Both the position numbers and the translations under genes were made by a program. Below the pieces are notes generated by a model that was not told the origin of the DNA, searched no databases, and worked only from the letters and a program-made list of their open reading frames with translations. Shown here piece by piece: positions 9,532 through 20,878 of a DNA stretch of 64,000 nucleotides. The stretch is from Corallium rubrum (Eukaryota; Cnidaria; Anthozoa; Scleralcyonacea; Coralliidae): positions 2,734,104 to 2,798,103 of the forward strand of contig OZ036010.1 of NCBI GenBank assembly GCA_964035015.1, given 5' to 3'. Position 1 is the stretch's first letter, and every line of letters starts with the position of its first letter.

Positions 9532-12333
9532 TCAGTCATCCTCCCCTTCGTTGGCAATGTTTTGAATTCGTAACACAGCTGCCGCGGCTGCATCTCTTCG
9601 AGGTCTTGGTAAGAACTCTGGCGCTGTCGGGTTGAGTGGTACAAGCGGTAAACGGTCGCACGTCAATTCCAAAGGACTAAGGTGTTGGTTCGCTCTTTCG
9701 AGAACTCCGTTGCTTGTTTTGACTTTAGCTCCTCGTGTTATTCCATCTCTCCCTTGGATGAGGTCTTCTACAACTCCAAGTTTCCAGTGATTACGGTTCT
9801 TTGCATCACCTCTGATAATCACCACATCTCCAATCTTTGGGTGAGGAGTCTGTTCACCTCCAGCTCGTCTGTGCTGTTCTCGAAGGTGGCGTACATACTC
9901 TTTGGACCAACGACTCCAAACCATCTCCTTGCAACGGGCTAGATATCTTGCTCTCTTCCGAAGCTCCGTGTCGGGGACCTGGTGCGGCTCTAGGTTTGGT
10001 AGGACATTCGGATTAAGATTCAGCATCGAATTTGGTGTGAGCAGCGGGAGTTGAATGTCGTCCTCCAAATAGCTTAAGGGCCTGTTATTCAGGGCAATTT
10101 CCACATCGAGAACAAGTTCTTCCAGCTCTGACCAGCGCAGGGTGGCGTTGCCAATGGTCTTATAGAAAGCGTTCTTGAAGAGCCCAATGAGCCGTTCAAA
10201 TTGACCGCCCCACCATGGCGCTCGGCTTAGGTTGAACTGCCATGTGATCGATTGTTGAGCCAAATAGTCGTTGAACTTCTCACACATTTGTGCTTCCTTG
10301 AGCCACTTCGCTGTCGCCTTGAAGGTGCCACCATTGTCTGAGTAGATTAGCTTGGGTCTTCCACGACGGGCGATAAATCGTTTAAGACTGGTGATGAAAC
10401 CTTCAATCTCTAAGGATGGTAGTAGGTCCAGATATACCCCTCGAGTCAAACTGCATCCATACAGTGCGAGATAGGCTTTCTTCTCTACTTTCGACTTGGT
10501 TCGGTATCTTATCGGGCCAGCGAAATCGACTCCTATGACTTGGTAAGGTGTGTCGCCTCTGGTCCTGCTACTTGGTAAGTTGCCTGGTGGAGGTGACTTG
10601 AACGCCTTGGTCCGGAACCTCTTGCATCCCCAACACTTCCCTCGTACCTTCTTCACAAGGCGTCGTAGTCGTGGGATCCAGTACCGCTCCCTCACCCTTG
10701 CCACGGTGAGTCCAACTCCCCCATGCAATGTCACGAGATGTGTTTGATGAACCAGCTTGCTTGTGAAAAGGTGATCGTCTGGCAGGTAAATAGGATATTC
10801 TCCTTCAAGGCGTCCTCGACACTCTAGGACTTGTTGCTGGTTAAGCTGCAGATTCAACTGGAGTTGATCCTTCTCGAATTTGGCTGTGTTCCGGGCCTCG
10901 CACTGAGCTCGTTTAATCCACCAGGTCTTCTGGTTCTCTATTTCAGTTGTTGTCAGTGGACCCGATTCCCTGGTTACAGCCGTTGCCTTGCAGTTGTCAA
11001 TAAATCGTTTTACCCATGCCCCGATTCGCAAGACCTTCCAAAGTTCATGTTTGGATAGCAGTTGTTCGAAGGTGTCCTGGACGGTTATGGCTGCGGCGAG
11101 GACGTCTCTAGTAATCTTTGCTTCGGCTTTGCTGGAAGCGCTGGATTCAAGTGTTATGTTCGGTGGCCACTGACTTGGGTCTGCCAGCCACTGAGGTCCA
11201 TACCTCCAGAGTGGGGCGTCGACTACGCTCCCCCCACGGCTTCCTAAATCAGCGGGGTTCTCCAAGGTGGGTACATGGTGCCATGTGATACTTGTGTGTT
11301 GTTGGATCTTGTTGACCCGGTTTGACACGAACTGCTTGTATTCACCACTCCCCAGGATCCAAAACAACGCCATCGTGCTGTCCAGCCAACAATGGAGGTC
11401 TGCTGTGATGATTGGTTGGATTGCTTGATGGACGTTAGTAATCAGGTTAGTGGCCATGTGGCCAGCAACCAGTTCTAATCTCGGTATTGTTAGTCCACGT
11501 TTAGCTAAACGCGACTTGGCTGTCACAATATTCTGTGTGACTCCATCTTCTTGTTTCACCACTGCGTAAACCACAGAGCTAACTCCCTTACTACTCGCAT
11601 CACCGAAGGCGTGTAGTGTCAGTTCTTGAATGGGTTGTTTATGGGGTGTGACTGATCTTGGTATGGTTATGCAAGTTGGCAGAGTGTTGTACCACTTGTT
11701 CCATGATGTTCGCAACGTATCAGGTAGCTCGGTGTCCCATGCAAGCTTCTCATCACTGATGTCTCGGAATATCAGCTTCCCAGATAATGTTGTCGGTGAA
11801 ACTAACCCAAGGGGGTCATATACTTTGGCCAGGGTTGACAACACTCCTCGTTTGGTTGGCTCCATTTCCACGGGAAATTCCACTCTCAGGGTATCATTCT
11901 TTTTGTCCCAGGGAAGGCCGAGCATCTTAGTTTGTGATGATGTAGTTCCCAGCTGCTGTTTGGCGTACGATAGTTCATCGTGTCCCTCTTTGGCATCGTT
12001 GTCCATCTCTAACTCGCTTTCGTTGCTGTGCCACTTGTGCAGGTTGAATGTAGCATCTTCAAAGATCTTCTTTGCCATCAACTTCTTCCTTCGTGCTTCT
12101 TCGACAGTAGCTCCACCCGAGAGTAGATCATCCACATATAGACTTCTGCGTAGTTCCTCTACGAACTCGGGGTACTGGTCTTCCCATAATGTGAGATGTT
12201 GATTGATGACCCCTCCCAGCAGGAATGGAGAGCATGTTAATCCAAATAAAGCTCGAGTAAATCGGTAAGTTTCTACGTTCGATTGTCCAGGGCGTTTCCA
12301 GTAGAATCTAAGAGCATCGCGCTCTTCTTCCCT
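9532..12333 (-). pseudogene. BEL-1 pol, second part: RT end, RNase H, integrase
   Basis: In element order the frame contains the reverse transcriptase active site YVDDLL (just above 12135), RNase H motifs (HAFGDASSKG, CWLDSTMALFWI, NPADLGSRG), the integrase zinc finger (HQTHLVTLHGG ... CWGC), the integrase catalytic triad region (IGVDFAGPI, YSDNGGTFKA, APWWGGQFERLIG) and a C-terminal DUF5641-like domain (WSKEYVRHLREQH). BEL/Pao pol order is respected. The frame is the same as that of 12337-13911 and is cut off from it by one TGA at 12334-12336. The start seen by ORF callers (a GTG at 12135) lies inside YVDD and is not real. Confidence 0.88.
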
Positions 12334-12336
12334 TAT

Positions 12337-13890
12337 TCAGATCTGCAGAAAAGCTTTCTGTAGATCTCCGGTAATCGCAACTGGGTGGATTCGTGCTCGC
12401 ACAAGTACAGTCCATAGCAAGTTCTGTAGAGGCGGTCCAGGGTCTAGGCAGTCGTTCAGGGACGGCTGGTCTGCTCGCTCTCTCGCCGAGGCATCGTAAA
12501 CCACTCTCAGCTTCGAACTTTCTGCTTCAGGTCTGACTACAGCTTTATGTGGAAGGTAGAATTCTTTACCAACGACAACTGTGGGGGCTGCCTCAACAAC
12601 TCCCCGCTCGATCTGTTCTTGAATAACCTCGTCGTATGCTGCATAACTGTCGTTTTTCTCCAACTTCTTCACAACCAGCTGAAGTCTTCTGACGCTTGCG
12701 GCCTTGTTGGTGGGTAGCTCTGGGTGGTTGCCCTTCCATGGGAGCCCGGTTTCATACCACCCCTCTGGACTACGTGTTAGTTGCTCCTTGAACTCTTGGT
12801 ACACTTCATGTTGATCCCCTGCAGGTGAATCAGCCAAGCCAAGCACATCCAGACTGCAAAGCTGTTCGTAGTCGACACTCTTGGAACTGGTAAGCAATAG
12901 TGGACCAGTGTCTACTTCTCGGCCGGGCGACATGATCGTCCACCCAAGTAGGGTCTTCTCCGCCACAGGTTGACCAGGCGATCCGATTCTTGGTGCGGTC
13001 TTCGTTTTAATTGCAGCGTATTCACTGGCACCAAGCACAACATGGACCGGCAGATGTTGTTTGACTTCAACGTCATGGATATGTACTCCATTGAGATGTG
13101 AGTGGTTTTTCAACAAAGTCTTGTAATTTGGATTCTCCAAGTGCATCAACTGTGGTTTGTCCACCTTGGTTACATTGACATCCATGGCAAAGTCACCGTC
13201 TATTGACTTGATCTTAACATTATAGATTTCCACTTTCGTTGTAGTTGAACCGAGCATCATCTCTATGCGTTTGGTTTTGATTTCTGTAGGCTGTTTGTGA
13301 ATGGCGTCGATTAGCTTTGCTGAAGCATAGGAACTTCCGGCCCCTGTATCGAGTAATGCTCTTGTCTTGATACCATCTATCTCTAGCAACACAACTGGGT
13401 ATATCACTTCGCTGTCGTCGGCTTGATGCGCTGATAACAACTCTGATTTGGCTTCAGAATCGCAGATCGACGTATGGTGTCTTTTTCCACAGTTCCGACA
13501 AGTGGTGGTACTTCGACATTCAGCTGCACGATGTGACTCGCCAGCGCAATTATAGCATAGTTTCTTTTGCGCTAGTATCTTCCTTCGGTCTGCTGATGTA
13601 CTGACAATTGAACAAGTTGTCGACCTATGCTCCTTCGAATCGCAGTATACACACATGCGTGGTTTCGTTTGGTCTTTCTTCTGCTGCGTACTGAAGGCTT
13701 TACCCGATTTCTCTCGTCGTTTCTCATCTTGGTTATTTTCGACTGGGTTTCTTTCGGTCCAATCCCGTAGAGCTTTGCATAGTTTAACAAACGTCCACTC
13801 TTTCCATTTTGGGTCGGTTCGTACCAGATCTCCGCGTATATTCGGAAGTTTGTTAAGAGTCATCCTGACGTATCCGTTTAGATAGATAGA
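12337..13890 (-). pseudogene. BEL-1 gag end, protease and RT beginning
   Basis: It begins where the LINE breaks gag (near 13890), with GYVRMTLNKLPNIRGDLVR, the conserved gag segment of BEL/Pao elements. Cys/His knuckles follow (CVYCDSKEHRSTTC, CYNCAGESHRAAEC, CRNCGKRHHTSIC), then an aspartic protease (ALLDTGAGSSYAS) and the RT N-terminal part (KLRVVYDASAR, DPGPPLQNLLWTV). A TGA at 12334-12336 interrupts the RT just after FLQI. The residues ahead of GYVR (MCFEINVSIYLN) are LINE tail. Confidence 0.88.
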
Positions 13891-14234
13891 TACGTTTATT
13901 TCAAAACACACTGCAGCTTAAGACAGCTGAATTGCGTGTTACAAATGGTAAATTACATTAAGAACTTAAATTACTATAACTACTATAAATTACTTACAAG
14001 GAGTTGATGGATAAAACTGGTAAAAATTTACAATGTTTAAAAATCAGATACACATGCAGGAATAAAAGCTTGTTTGAATCTATTAGTTTTACATTTAGGA
14101 ATAATAAAATCTCTTTTCCTCCTAAGAAAATAGTTTGAATTATTAATATTTGGGAGGAGATTAAATAATTTATGTTCTGGGTTATCTGGAGAGGTATTCT
14201 CGGCGATCGTGAAGGCTTGTTAAATTTGTAAGCT

Positions 14235-16886
14235 CTAATCTGTTAGGATACGACTTCCCTGGCAGAATAATCGATAAGACGCGTTTTTGAATTCGTTCGA
14301 TGTTATCACTGAGGTATTGTGGCAATGAATGATGAAACACCTCACAACTGTACGAATACATGTGCAGTAGAATGTGACAATTGAAGCGATGGGAATTTTA
14401 GCGCGTTTCATTTGAACGATAAAGTATATGCGTTTGTTTGCTTTCTTAATAATGGTCTTGACGTGTTCGTTCCAACGGAAGTCATTGCTAATAGTAAGAC
14501 CTAAGATCCTTGCATGGCTAACAAGTTCGACTTGACCTGACTCTAAGTTTATGGGGAGAAAAGTGTCCTTTGTCCTTTTAAATTGGAAAATGAGTTCCTT
14601 ACATTTTGTAGCATTTAATTGAAATTTGTTTGCATTTGACCAAGCTTGGACATTGGATGCTGCTGATTGTATTAAACTTGGATTATTATTTTGGATTACT
14701 TCAGATACAGTAGTATCGTCGACGTAAATCCAATTGTCAAAATGAGGGATTAAAAGATCGTTGAGCATTAAGATAAAAAGCCATGGACCAAGTTTAGTTC
14801 CCTGCGGAACTCCTGCTGGGACTGGTGCCCAGTCAGAAAAACAGTTATTTGCCAGTTTAACACGTTGGAATCTGCATCGTAGAAAGTCAATTACCCAGTT
14901 AGTCACTTGTAGTGGCATATTAAGTTGGCGGATTTTATTCACTAAAAGGTGATGATCGATGAGATCAAACGCTTTTCGAAAATCTAGTAACATAACTCGA
15001 ACAGCAGCTCCCGTGCCGTCTGTAGCCTCAATCCACTTGTGCAACATACTAATTAAAGCTAAGGTAGCGGACGATTTTGGAATAACCCCAAATTGGGCAG
15101 GATTTATTATGCTGAGTATCTTGGGAGCGACGAACTTCTCGACTACAAAGTCTTCTGCAATCTTGGATATGACTGGTGTCAATGATATCGGTCTTAGATG
15201 CTTGTTTACATCTCGGACTATTTTTTCCTTTGGCACTGGAGTAACATTGGCCCATTTCCAATCCAGGGGCAGTTTCTGTTCTTCATAGGATGAGTTAAGG
15301 ATATTGGTGATGGGCTCTGCAAGAAGTTCTGCATATTCTTTGTATAACCAGTTTGGGATACCATCAGGTCCTGGAGATTTCCCAGAATTTAAAATCTTGA
15401 GTTTATTATAAGTTGATTGAATTGAAACTTGAAGAGGAGAGACGGGAAAGTTGGAAGAATTTAGGCACGGGATCGTTTGGGAAGTCACTGCTTCTTCTTC
15501 TTCTAATGGTGGGTAATTACTCATTGGATTTAGGAAACTCTTGTTTATCAAATTGGCGATTTCGGTTGGAGTTAAGTTGTCGATGGACTCAATCTGCAAT
15601 TGGGAGATGAGGTCAGACTGTTTTACAGGGGAAGTACCGGAAATGCGCTTAACCTCACGCCACCAAGCTTTGGGATTTGACTCCTTTAAGCCCTGGACTT
15701 TGCTGGCATAGAATTTTCGTCGAAGATTTTTCCTCTCGCGGTTTACTTGGTTCCGGTATCGATTAAAGCTTAGATTGTCGCCTCTAGAGAAGGCCTTTTG
15801 ACGTTGTTTGATTAGATGTTTAAAATGCTTGGTAATCCAGGGGGGGTCATTGTGGTGGAGTTTGACCCTCTTAATGGGCATAATGACGTCAAGGCCTAAA
15901 TTAATGAGGGATTCTAGTAGGTTAGACTTTTCCTCGCAAGATGGAGTGTTTTGAAATATGCTCCAGTCGATATCACGCAAGAACCTACCAAGTTCCTGCT
16001 TACGAGATGGACGTGTGTCTCTTTTGTACACAAATTTGCAGCTATGACTTCTGGATTTCCTTTGTTTCGGTTTGACTGATACGGAGATATGATCAGACAG
16101 GCCAAAAGGTGGGCGAGGTTCAATAGACTTTAGGTCGTAGTAACGGTGAAGGTTTGTAAGGACAAGATCGAGGGTGTTATTACCACGCGTGTGTAGGTGA
16201 ACCAGCTGTTTCAATTGAAATTGACGCTCAAGGACTTTGACGTTCAATTTATTAAAATCTCCAGCGATAATTATGCCGCAACCGGGAAATTGGCCCTCTA
16301 TTTCAATAAGGGAATTGGCTAGGTGCTCGGTCATAATGTTGTTGTTAGCACCAGGGGGGTGATAGACAGTGCCCGTTACTATGCACGGAATTCCTCTCGG
16401 AAGGCGTCTTGGTCTAGTGTGAACCCAAAGTACTTCCAGACCAGTTTCGTCAAATTGGTCTAGCACTTTGATTTTGGTGGATTCTTTAGAGTATAAACAA
16501 ACACCTCCGTGTAAACCAGTCGAGCGATCCCGTCGCGTGACTTTGTAACCCGGAAGTTGAATTTGATTGTCGCCAATAGACTTTTTTAGCCACGTTTCAG
16601 TGAAAAATAAGAAATCAAATGTCTCTTCCATTGTAAATGCTCGTATTTCATCGATTTTTGGAACGAGTGACATTACATTTGAAAGTAGGAGGCTTGGTGT
16701 GAATTCGTTTGGTGTAGTTGTAGGGGTAACGCATTGGATAGTCGATGTATCTAGAATCTCAGCACAAGAAATAGGCGTTAAATTACTCAGGTTACGTTCT
16801 CGCCCTACTATATTATTATTAAGTATGTGGAAAAAGTTCTCCGGTGGATGTGCAATTCGGACAGGAATATTATTTGTCTTGATCAA
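14235..16886 (-). pseudogene. LINE ORF2: APE endonuclease and reverse transcriptase
   Basis: It begins about 12 nt behind the ORF1 stop in another frame; its frame is also open a little into ORF1, so linked translation is possible. The endonuclease has FFTETWLKKSIGDNQI, GVCLYSKES, IIAGDFNKLNV and GLSDHISVSVKP. The RT has SGKSPGPDGIPNWLYKEY, LRPISLTPVISK, MLLDFRKAFDLIDHHLL, GVPQGTKLGPWLFILMLNDL and YVDDTT. Near 14370 the frame shifts: the end as read (RTVVRCFIIHCHNTS) is off-frame, and the usual C-terminal region resumes in other frames down to about 14045. The copy is therefore inactive. Confidence 0.87.
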
Positions 16887-16897
16887 CTTGAGAGTGT

Positions 16898-18031
16898 TTA
16901 AGTTCTCGTTACTTGGCGGACAAATTCGAGATATCTCTGCCAGTTGTTGGTCCGGTTGGTCTGATTGTACTTCGGTTTTCCTCGAAAAAAACCCTGACTT
17001 TGTGTTGTCTGGTTTGTCCTATCGACCGGTCTTTCGAAACTCTGGTCTGTTCCATTGAGCAAACCACTACACCGTCGTCGCTGATGATAGGGTATCCTGA
17101 TATTGATGGGTTGACCTCGGGGGAACCCCCGATTGGGGATCTTCCGGCTTTCACCATTTGACGGGCGTCTAATTTGTTTTTGGGGAGTATACATTACTCT
17201 TTTGTTAATACGTTGGCCCCGCGGCGACTCTTTTCTCCTCAGACTGTCAACTTGGTCAAATTGAGGATAGATAGGCGTATCAGTTTGTGAAATTTTGTTG
17301 ATCGTTGAATAAATTATCTCGTGTTGTTTTCTCCTTCCGTCTCGTATTTGTTCAGCGAATGATTTGCTGCTGTGAATATTTGTCTCCTGTGTCGAAGAAC
17401 CCAAAAATGAAGACACAGGGCAAGTGGGCTCCAAAGCTTCGGCCGTTTGTGTGCCAACATCTCGCTTTTCTTCAGCCGACTTCTTCAAACCGCCTTCTAA
17501 TTTAATTAATGACTCACGGTATCTATTTAACGTTACTCGTAAATTTTCGATGTCGAGTTTGACTTCGGCCATTTCCACAGATAAGCGCCTACACTCTGTA
17601 CATTCACTCTCTGTTCCATGCTGTTCATGCGAAGGCTGGTTTGAGGAAAATGATGGAAGCCCTTCAGAGACATCGCCGTCGTCGTCTAACACGATGCTTT
17701 CAGTTGTGTCCAAATTCAAGATCTGTCCTTTTAAGATGTTTCCCATTTGACCTTGAAATAGCAACGATCTCTTGTTGGTATACCAAGTGATAGTGATTTG
17801 GTCATTGCGAAACGCTTTGGAACTTCCCCCAGGCGAACTCCATTTGCCATCATCACCGAATATATCAAACATAAGTTGCTTTAATTCTTCTAAATCTCCC
17901 AACCATTTGACTTTACCGTCAATACTGTTTTCTAAATACTTGCTATATTTCAATAAAACTTTTGAAACACGAGAAATTTCCTGGACATTTTCGGAGGTCA
18001 AGGAGCTCGAAGAGACACGTCTGCTCGCCAT
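16898..18031 (-). CDS. LINE ORF1 protein with Trp/SPGG domain
   Basis: A 377-residue frame starting at an ATG (MASRRVSSSS). Residues ~40-105 contain WLGDLEELKQ, DDGKWSSPGGSSKAF and ITITWYTNK. A segment near residues 135-185 is Cys/Glu-rich and helical (CTECRRLSVEMAEVKLDIEN), a probable coiled coil. The C-terminal third is basic and Arg/Gln-rich, fit for nucleic-acid binding. No esterase or zinc-knuckle signature is seen. The N-terminal domain matches the gene of the TIR element at 40361-40870. ORF1 proteins usually package the LINE RNA; that role is inferred from position. Confidence 0.75.
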   Translation of the reverse strand: MASRRVSSSSLTSENVQEISRVSKVLLKYSKYLENSIDGKVKWLGDLEELKQLMFDIFGDDGKWSSPGGSSKAFRNDQITITWYTNKRSLLFQGQMGNILKGQILNLDTTESIVLDDDGDVSEGLPSFSSNQPSHEQHGTESECTECRRLSVEMAEVKLDIENLRVTLNRYRESLIKLEGGLKKSAEEKRDVGTQTAEALEPTCPVSSFLGSSTQETNIHSSKSFAEQIRDGRRKQHEIIYSTINKISQTDTPIYPQFDQVDSLRRKESPRGQRINKRVMYTPQKQIRRPSNGESRKIPNRGFPRGQPINIRIPYHQRRRCSGLLNGTDQSFERPVDRTNQTTQSQGFFRGKPKYNQTNRTNNWQRYLEFVRQVTRT

Positions 18032-18072
18032 GACACTGTATGTAATTTGTATGACACTGTATGTAATTTATT

Positions 18073-18572
18073 ACGTCGCTCAGTTTATTCAGTGTTTCGA
18101 GCGATTGTACATTATATCGAAGTTTCTCGAAGAACGAATGAATTTTCCCTTGTTGAGATCCGTTGATTGTCGGTAGCGCAATGATTTCTTCCACGTAGGA
18201 ATTCACGATCTCGCTTTCGTTGGCGTATTTTTCGACGAGGATTTCTTTTGCTTTGTCATATCCCTTGTCAGTAAATGGCAGCCCGTCGATACTTCTTTTA
18301 ACTTTCGGGTCGAGGTGCTCCTTAAGGTAAGAGAACTTCGTTATAGGACTAATGTTCTGGCTGTCAATAATCGCGGTAAACTGATTCCAGAATCTTAACC
18401 AATCGCTAAATTGCCCATTAAACTTAGTTATCTGCAGTTTCGGCAGTTTGGCAGATACCCCGTCCTTTGACACGTCTGGGTGCGATTCTTCCAAGAGTTT
18501 TTGGTACCTGAGCTTTTGATCCAACAGCTTGGCTTCTTGTTCAATCTGTTCGGCTCTCTCGTGTTTCTCGTG
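18073..18572 (-). pseudogene. BEL-1 gag, second part (before LINE)
   Basis: It carries KLPKLQITKFNGQFSDWLRF, the DUF1759-like gag block of BEL/Pao elements, followed by FWNQFTAIIDS and LKEHLDPKVKRSIDGLPF. The frame is identical to that of the upstream piece and separated from it by a TGA at 18570-18572. At about 18073 LINE sequence starts, so the tail read beyond that point is not gag. Confidence 0.85.
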
Positions 18573-18950
18573 TCACTGTTGTAATTCCACTTGAGCCCGT
18601 TCGAATTCAAGTTGGGCGGTTTTCTTCTTAACGTCGCTGGCTAGCTCAATCTCATTGTTCATGTCTCGAATCTGGTTTGTGATCTTTCGCACTTGATTGT
18701 CCGCGTTTTCGATTTGTTGTCCGATTTCGTCGCTCCATTCGCTAACTTCTTCTACGCTTGCCCCTGTGTTAAACTTATGCTCTTCGATAGCTTGTTTAGT
18801 GTCGTTTACTGCTTTTATTATAGCTTTAATCGATGAACATAGTCTGTCCGAGACTTCGATGTCTGCTTTGGCGATGGTAGAATCCGTCTTCCCAGCTGTA
18901 AAGGCCAAGAGTTTTAATTTCGCTTGTAGTTTGGCGATTTGATCTTCCAT
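18573..18950 (-). pseudogene. BEL-1 gag, N-terminal part
   Basis: The first ATG behind the primer-binding site is at 18950 (MEDQIAKLQAKLKLLAFTAG). The sequence is strongly helical and charged with heptad-like spacing, a likely coiled coil, as usual for the start of BEL gag. A TGA at 18570-18572 ends it early. Confidence 0.8.
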
Positions 18951-18993
18951 AGTCTTGTTCTTGCTTGATATCACAATCCCGTCGGAGGTGCCA

Positions 18994-19145
18994 CGTATTC
19001 ATGCAGGATTTCCTTGCCTCCCGAGGATAGTATCCCGAACAAATCACAAAGTTACAAATACAACAGAAATCTCTGAGTTTTATTGAATCGCTTGCTAAAG
19101 TTCACATCGCTCGCTCAGCTCTCTGTTGACTGTGGGAATATATTA
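18994..19145 (-). repeat. BEL-1 5' LTR remnant (truncated)
   Basis: About 138 bp match the 3' LTR. The outer ~80 bp, including the TGTGTCC start, are absent; the match stops at 19145 and unrelated tandem repeat follows. So the promoter-side end of the 5' LTR was deleted or replaced. Confidence 0.75.
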
Positions 19146-19149
19146 CTAG

Positions 19150-19470
19150 TAAATGACTTAAAACATTGATACTGTATATCTGGTATTAATGAAAGAGCAA
19201 ACAAATTAACACTGGTGTCTGAAGTAAAGGGCTTCTAGGACCACACAGTTGGAGTTGTGAGTTGGACTATTAAACCATCAGCCACCAATTTATTACTCTG
19301 GTATTAAATGACTTTATAACATCAACATATCTGGTATTAATAAAACAGCAAACTTAATTAACATTGGTGTCTGCAGTAAAGGGCCTGTACGACCACACAG
19401 TTGGATTTGTGAGTTGGACTACGAAACCGTCAACCACCAATTTATTACTCTGGTATTAAAATTAATTGAC
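19150..19470. repeat. Tandem duplication of a ~165-bp unit
   Basis: Two direct copies share 'tctggtattaat', 'gtctg..gtaaagggc', 'accacacagttgga' and 'accaccaatttattactctg'. They begin exactly where the BEL-1 5' LTR is broken off. No coding frame. Confidence 0.75.
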
Positions 19471-20017
19471 ATGACTGGTATTAATAAAAGAGCAACCCCA
19501 GTTAATGCCAATATGAATACCAATGTATACGAATACCAAAAGTATATTTATAAATGCTAAAAGTATATGTATCAATGCCAAAGTTATACAGTATATGTGA
19601 ACACCAAAGTTATATGTAAGAATGCCAAAGTATGTACAATGGTGATGCTAACTTGATATACATTATAGCATGAGCAGTGCTGTTGAGAATGCTGTTGCAG
19701 CCTTTAAAATGAATGACTTAAGATATCGTTATGTGAGATCTGTGAACACCATCTAAACAGTTTATTAACAATAACTAAAATATTAAAATGTAATATGTAC
19801 ACAAAATGTCACAATACTGTACATATAGTTCGAGATATAGTTAAAGCAATGTCATGATGGCTTTCAGTATATGAATTCTATGTTGTCCCAATCTAGGTTG
19901 TCCATGCATGTAAGTTTATAATAGTAGTCAATAAAAAAATTGTTCTTTGTAAAACAAGTGAGTGTGCTTTCTAAACTAGTAGCTTTCTAACATGTCTTCT
20001 TGACCATTGCCCATGCC
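19471..20017. other. Non-coding, A/T-rich
   Basis: A few loose repeats of 'aatgccaaa.tata' at 19500-19640. No exon, RNA gene or inverted repeat is recognised. Confidence 0.5.
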
Positions 20018-20053
20018 CAGTAGCCCGAGTTAACGCCTAGCGGGCGTCTTGTT
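20018..20053 (+). repeat. Short stem-loop repeat, copy 1
   Basis: Starts CAGTAGCCCGAGTTAACGCC and ends GGGCGTCTTGTT. ACGCC and GGCGT can pair around a five-base loop, and a T-rich run follows. Two more copies are at 23152-23188 and 62746-62786. Confidence 0.55.
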
Positions 20054-20357
20054 TTTATTATTTTTATTTTTATTTTTTTGCGACGCGTTATTAGTCCTCC
20101 GCGCGGCCGCTGGCGATATTCATGGCGGTTGTCTCTTGAACGAAGCTTTTCTTTCCATTTTATCGATGTTTTTGAATATTCCCACGACATTTCTTGGTAC
20201 ACTACACAGCAGTCGTCTCAAACAAAGATGTCAGAGTAGTCGGACTGTCAGCGAATCAAGGTGTATTAAAAATAATTGGAAACTTTAAACTGAAGGAGTG
20301 AAGGACAATAGGACATCAGAGAACAGTCATGTTTATTAAATATGTGACTATATCTAA

Positions 20358-20875
20358 AACCCTGTTTACACGGCCAAAATTTAAGCGGGATCTGAGCCAC
20401 ATCTGACTTTAAGCGGGCTTAAAATGTCCGTGTAAACAGATCGGCGTAAATTAATCGCGATTAGTTTGCACCACCTCAAGGAGGTGGATTAAACTGAGCA
20501 CGATCAGTTAATCGCGCTTAACTTGGCCGTGTAAACGCAACGGGATTGAAAAACGCTTGCTATTAATACGGTGTTAAGAATACGATAAAATGCATTTTTT
20601 TGCCCTGCTGTAGAAGCTTCCATCTCGCTATTCTTCGTTCCTTTCTTTCTTTTAGCTATTACTCTTTCTCGTGTACCGATGTCTTCCGTTGTTCTTTAAC
20701 GCACGCTACCCATACGAAGCTTCCAAAACAAAAAATATAGCTCGTCCGCCATGTTGAATAATGGTGTGCGTGTTTTAGTAAGGGATTATTAAATGACCGT
20801 GTAAACGCCCAAGGTGGCGCATTTTAAGCACGCTTAACTTAAGCGTGCTTAAATTTTGGTCGTGTAAACACGGCT
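20358..20875. mobile_element. PIF/Harbinger-type MITE, 518 bp
   Basis: The ends are AACCCTGTTTACACGGCC and, on the other strand, AGCCGTGTTTACACGACC, each followed inward by AAAATTTAAGC. TAA flanks it on both sides (20355-20357, 20876-20878). The internal words 'cgtgtaaac' recur as sub-terminal repeats. No transposase. Confidence 0.75.
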
Positions 20876-20878
20876 TAA

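Larger units (their letters stand above)
13879..18073 (-). mobile_element. CR1/L2-like non-LTR retrotransposon inserted in BEL-1 gag
   Basis: Two adjoining frames (ORF1 16898-18031, ORF2 from 16886 down) are followed by a short 3' UTR and a (TATC)n tail at 13881-13892. The flanks are the two halves of BEL-1 gag, so the insertion postdates BEL-1. The 5' UTR is only ~40 nt and has two copies of a 21-nt unit, so the copy may be slightly 5'-truncated. The CR1/L2/Rex-like placement rests on APE plus RT order and the C-terminal motif; a tree would be needed. Confidence 0.85.
9183..19145 (-). mobile_element. BEL/Pao LTR retrotransposon BEL-1, interrupted by a LINE
   Basis: On the - strand, in order: a 5' LTR remnant (18994-19145), a primer-binding site TGGCACCTCCGACGGGAT (from 18993 down), gag, protease, reverse transcriptase, RNase H, integrase, a polypurine tract (GGGGGAG just before 9403) and a 3' LTR (9183-9403). 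A CR1/L2-like LINE (about 13879-18073) splits gag. Outside the LINE the single gag-pol frame is kept apart from two TGA codons (18570-18572 and 12334-12336), so the copy is fairly young but dead. Confidence 0.88.

Noticed and set aside
11630..12202. 190-codon frame on + inside BEL-1 pol
   Set aside because: Antisense shadow of the RT/RNase H frame.
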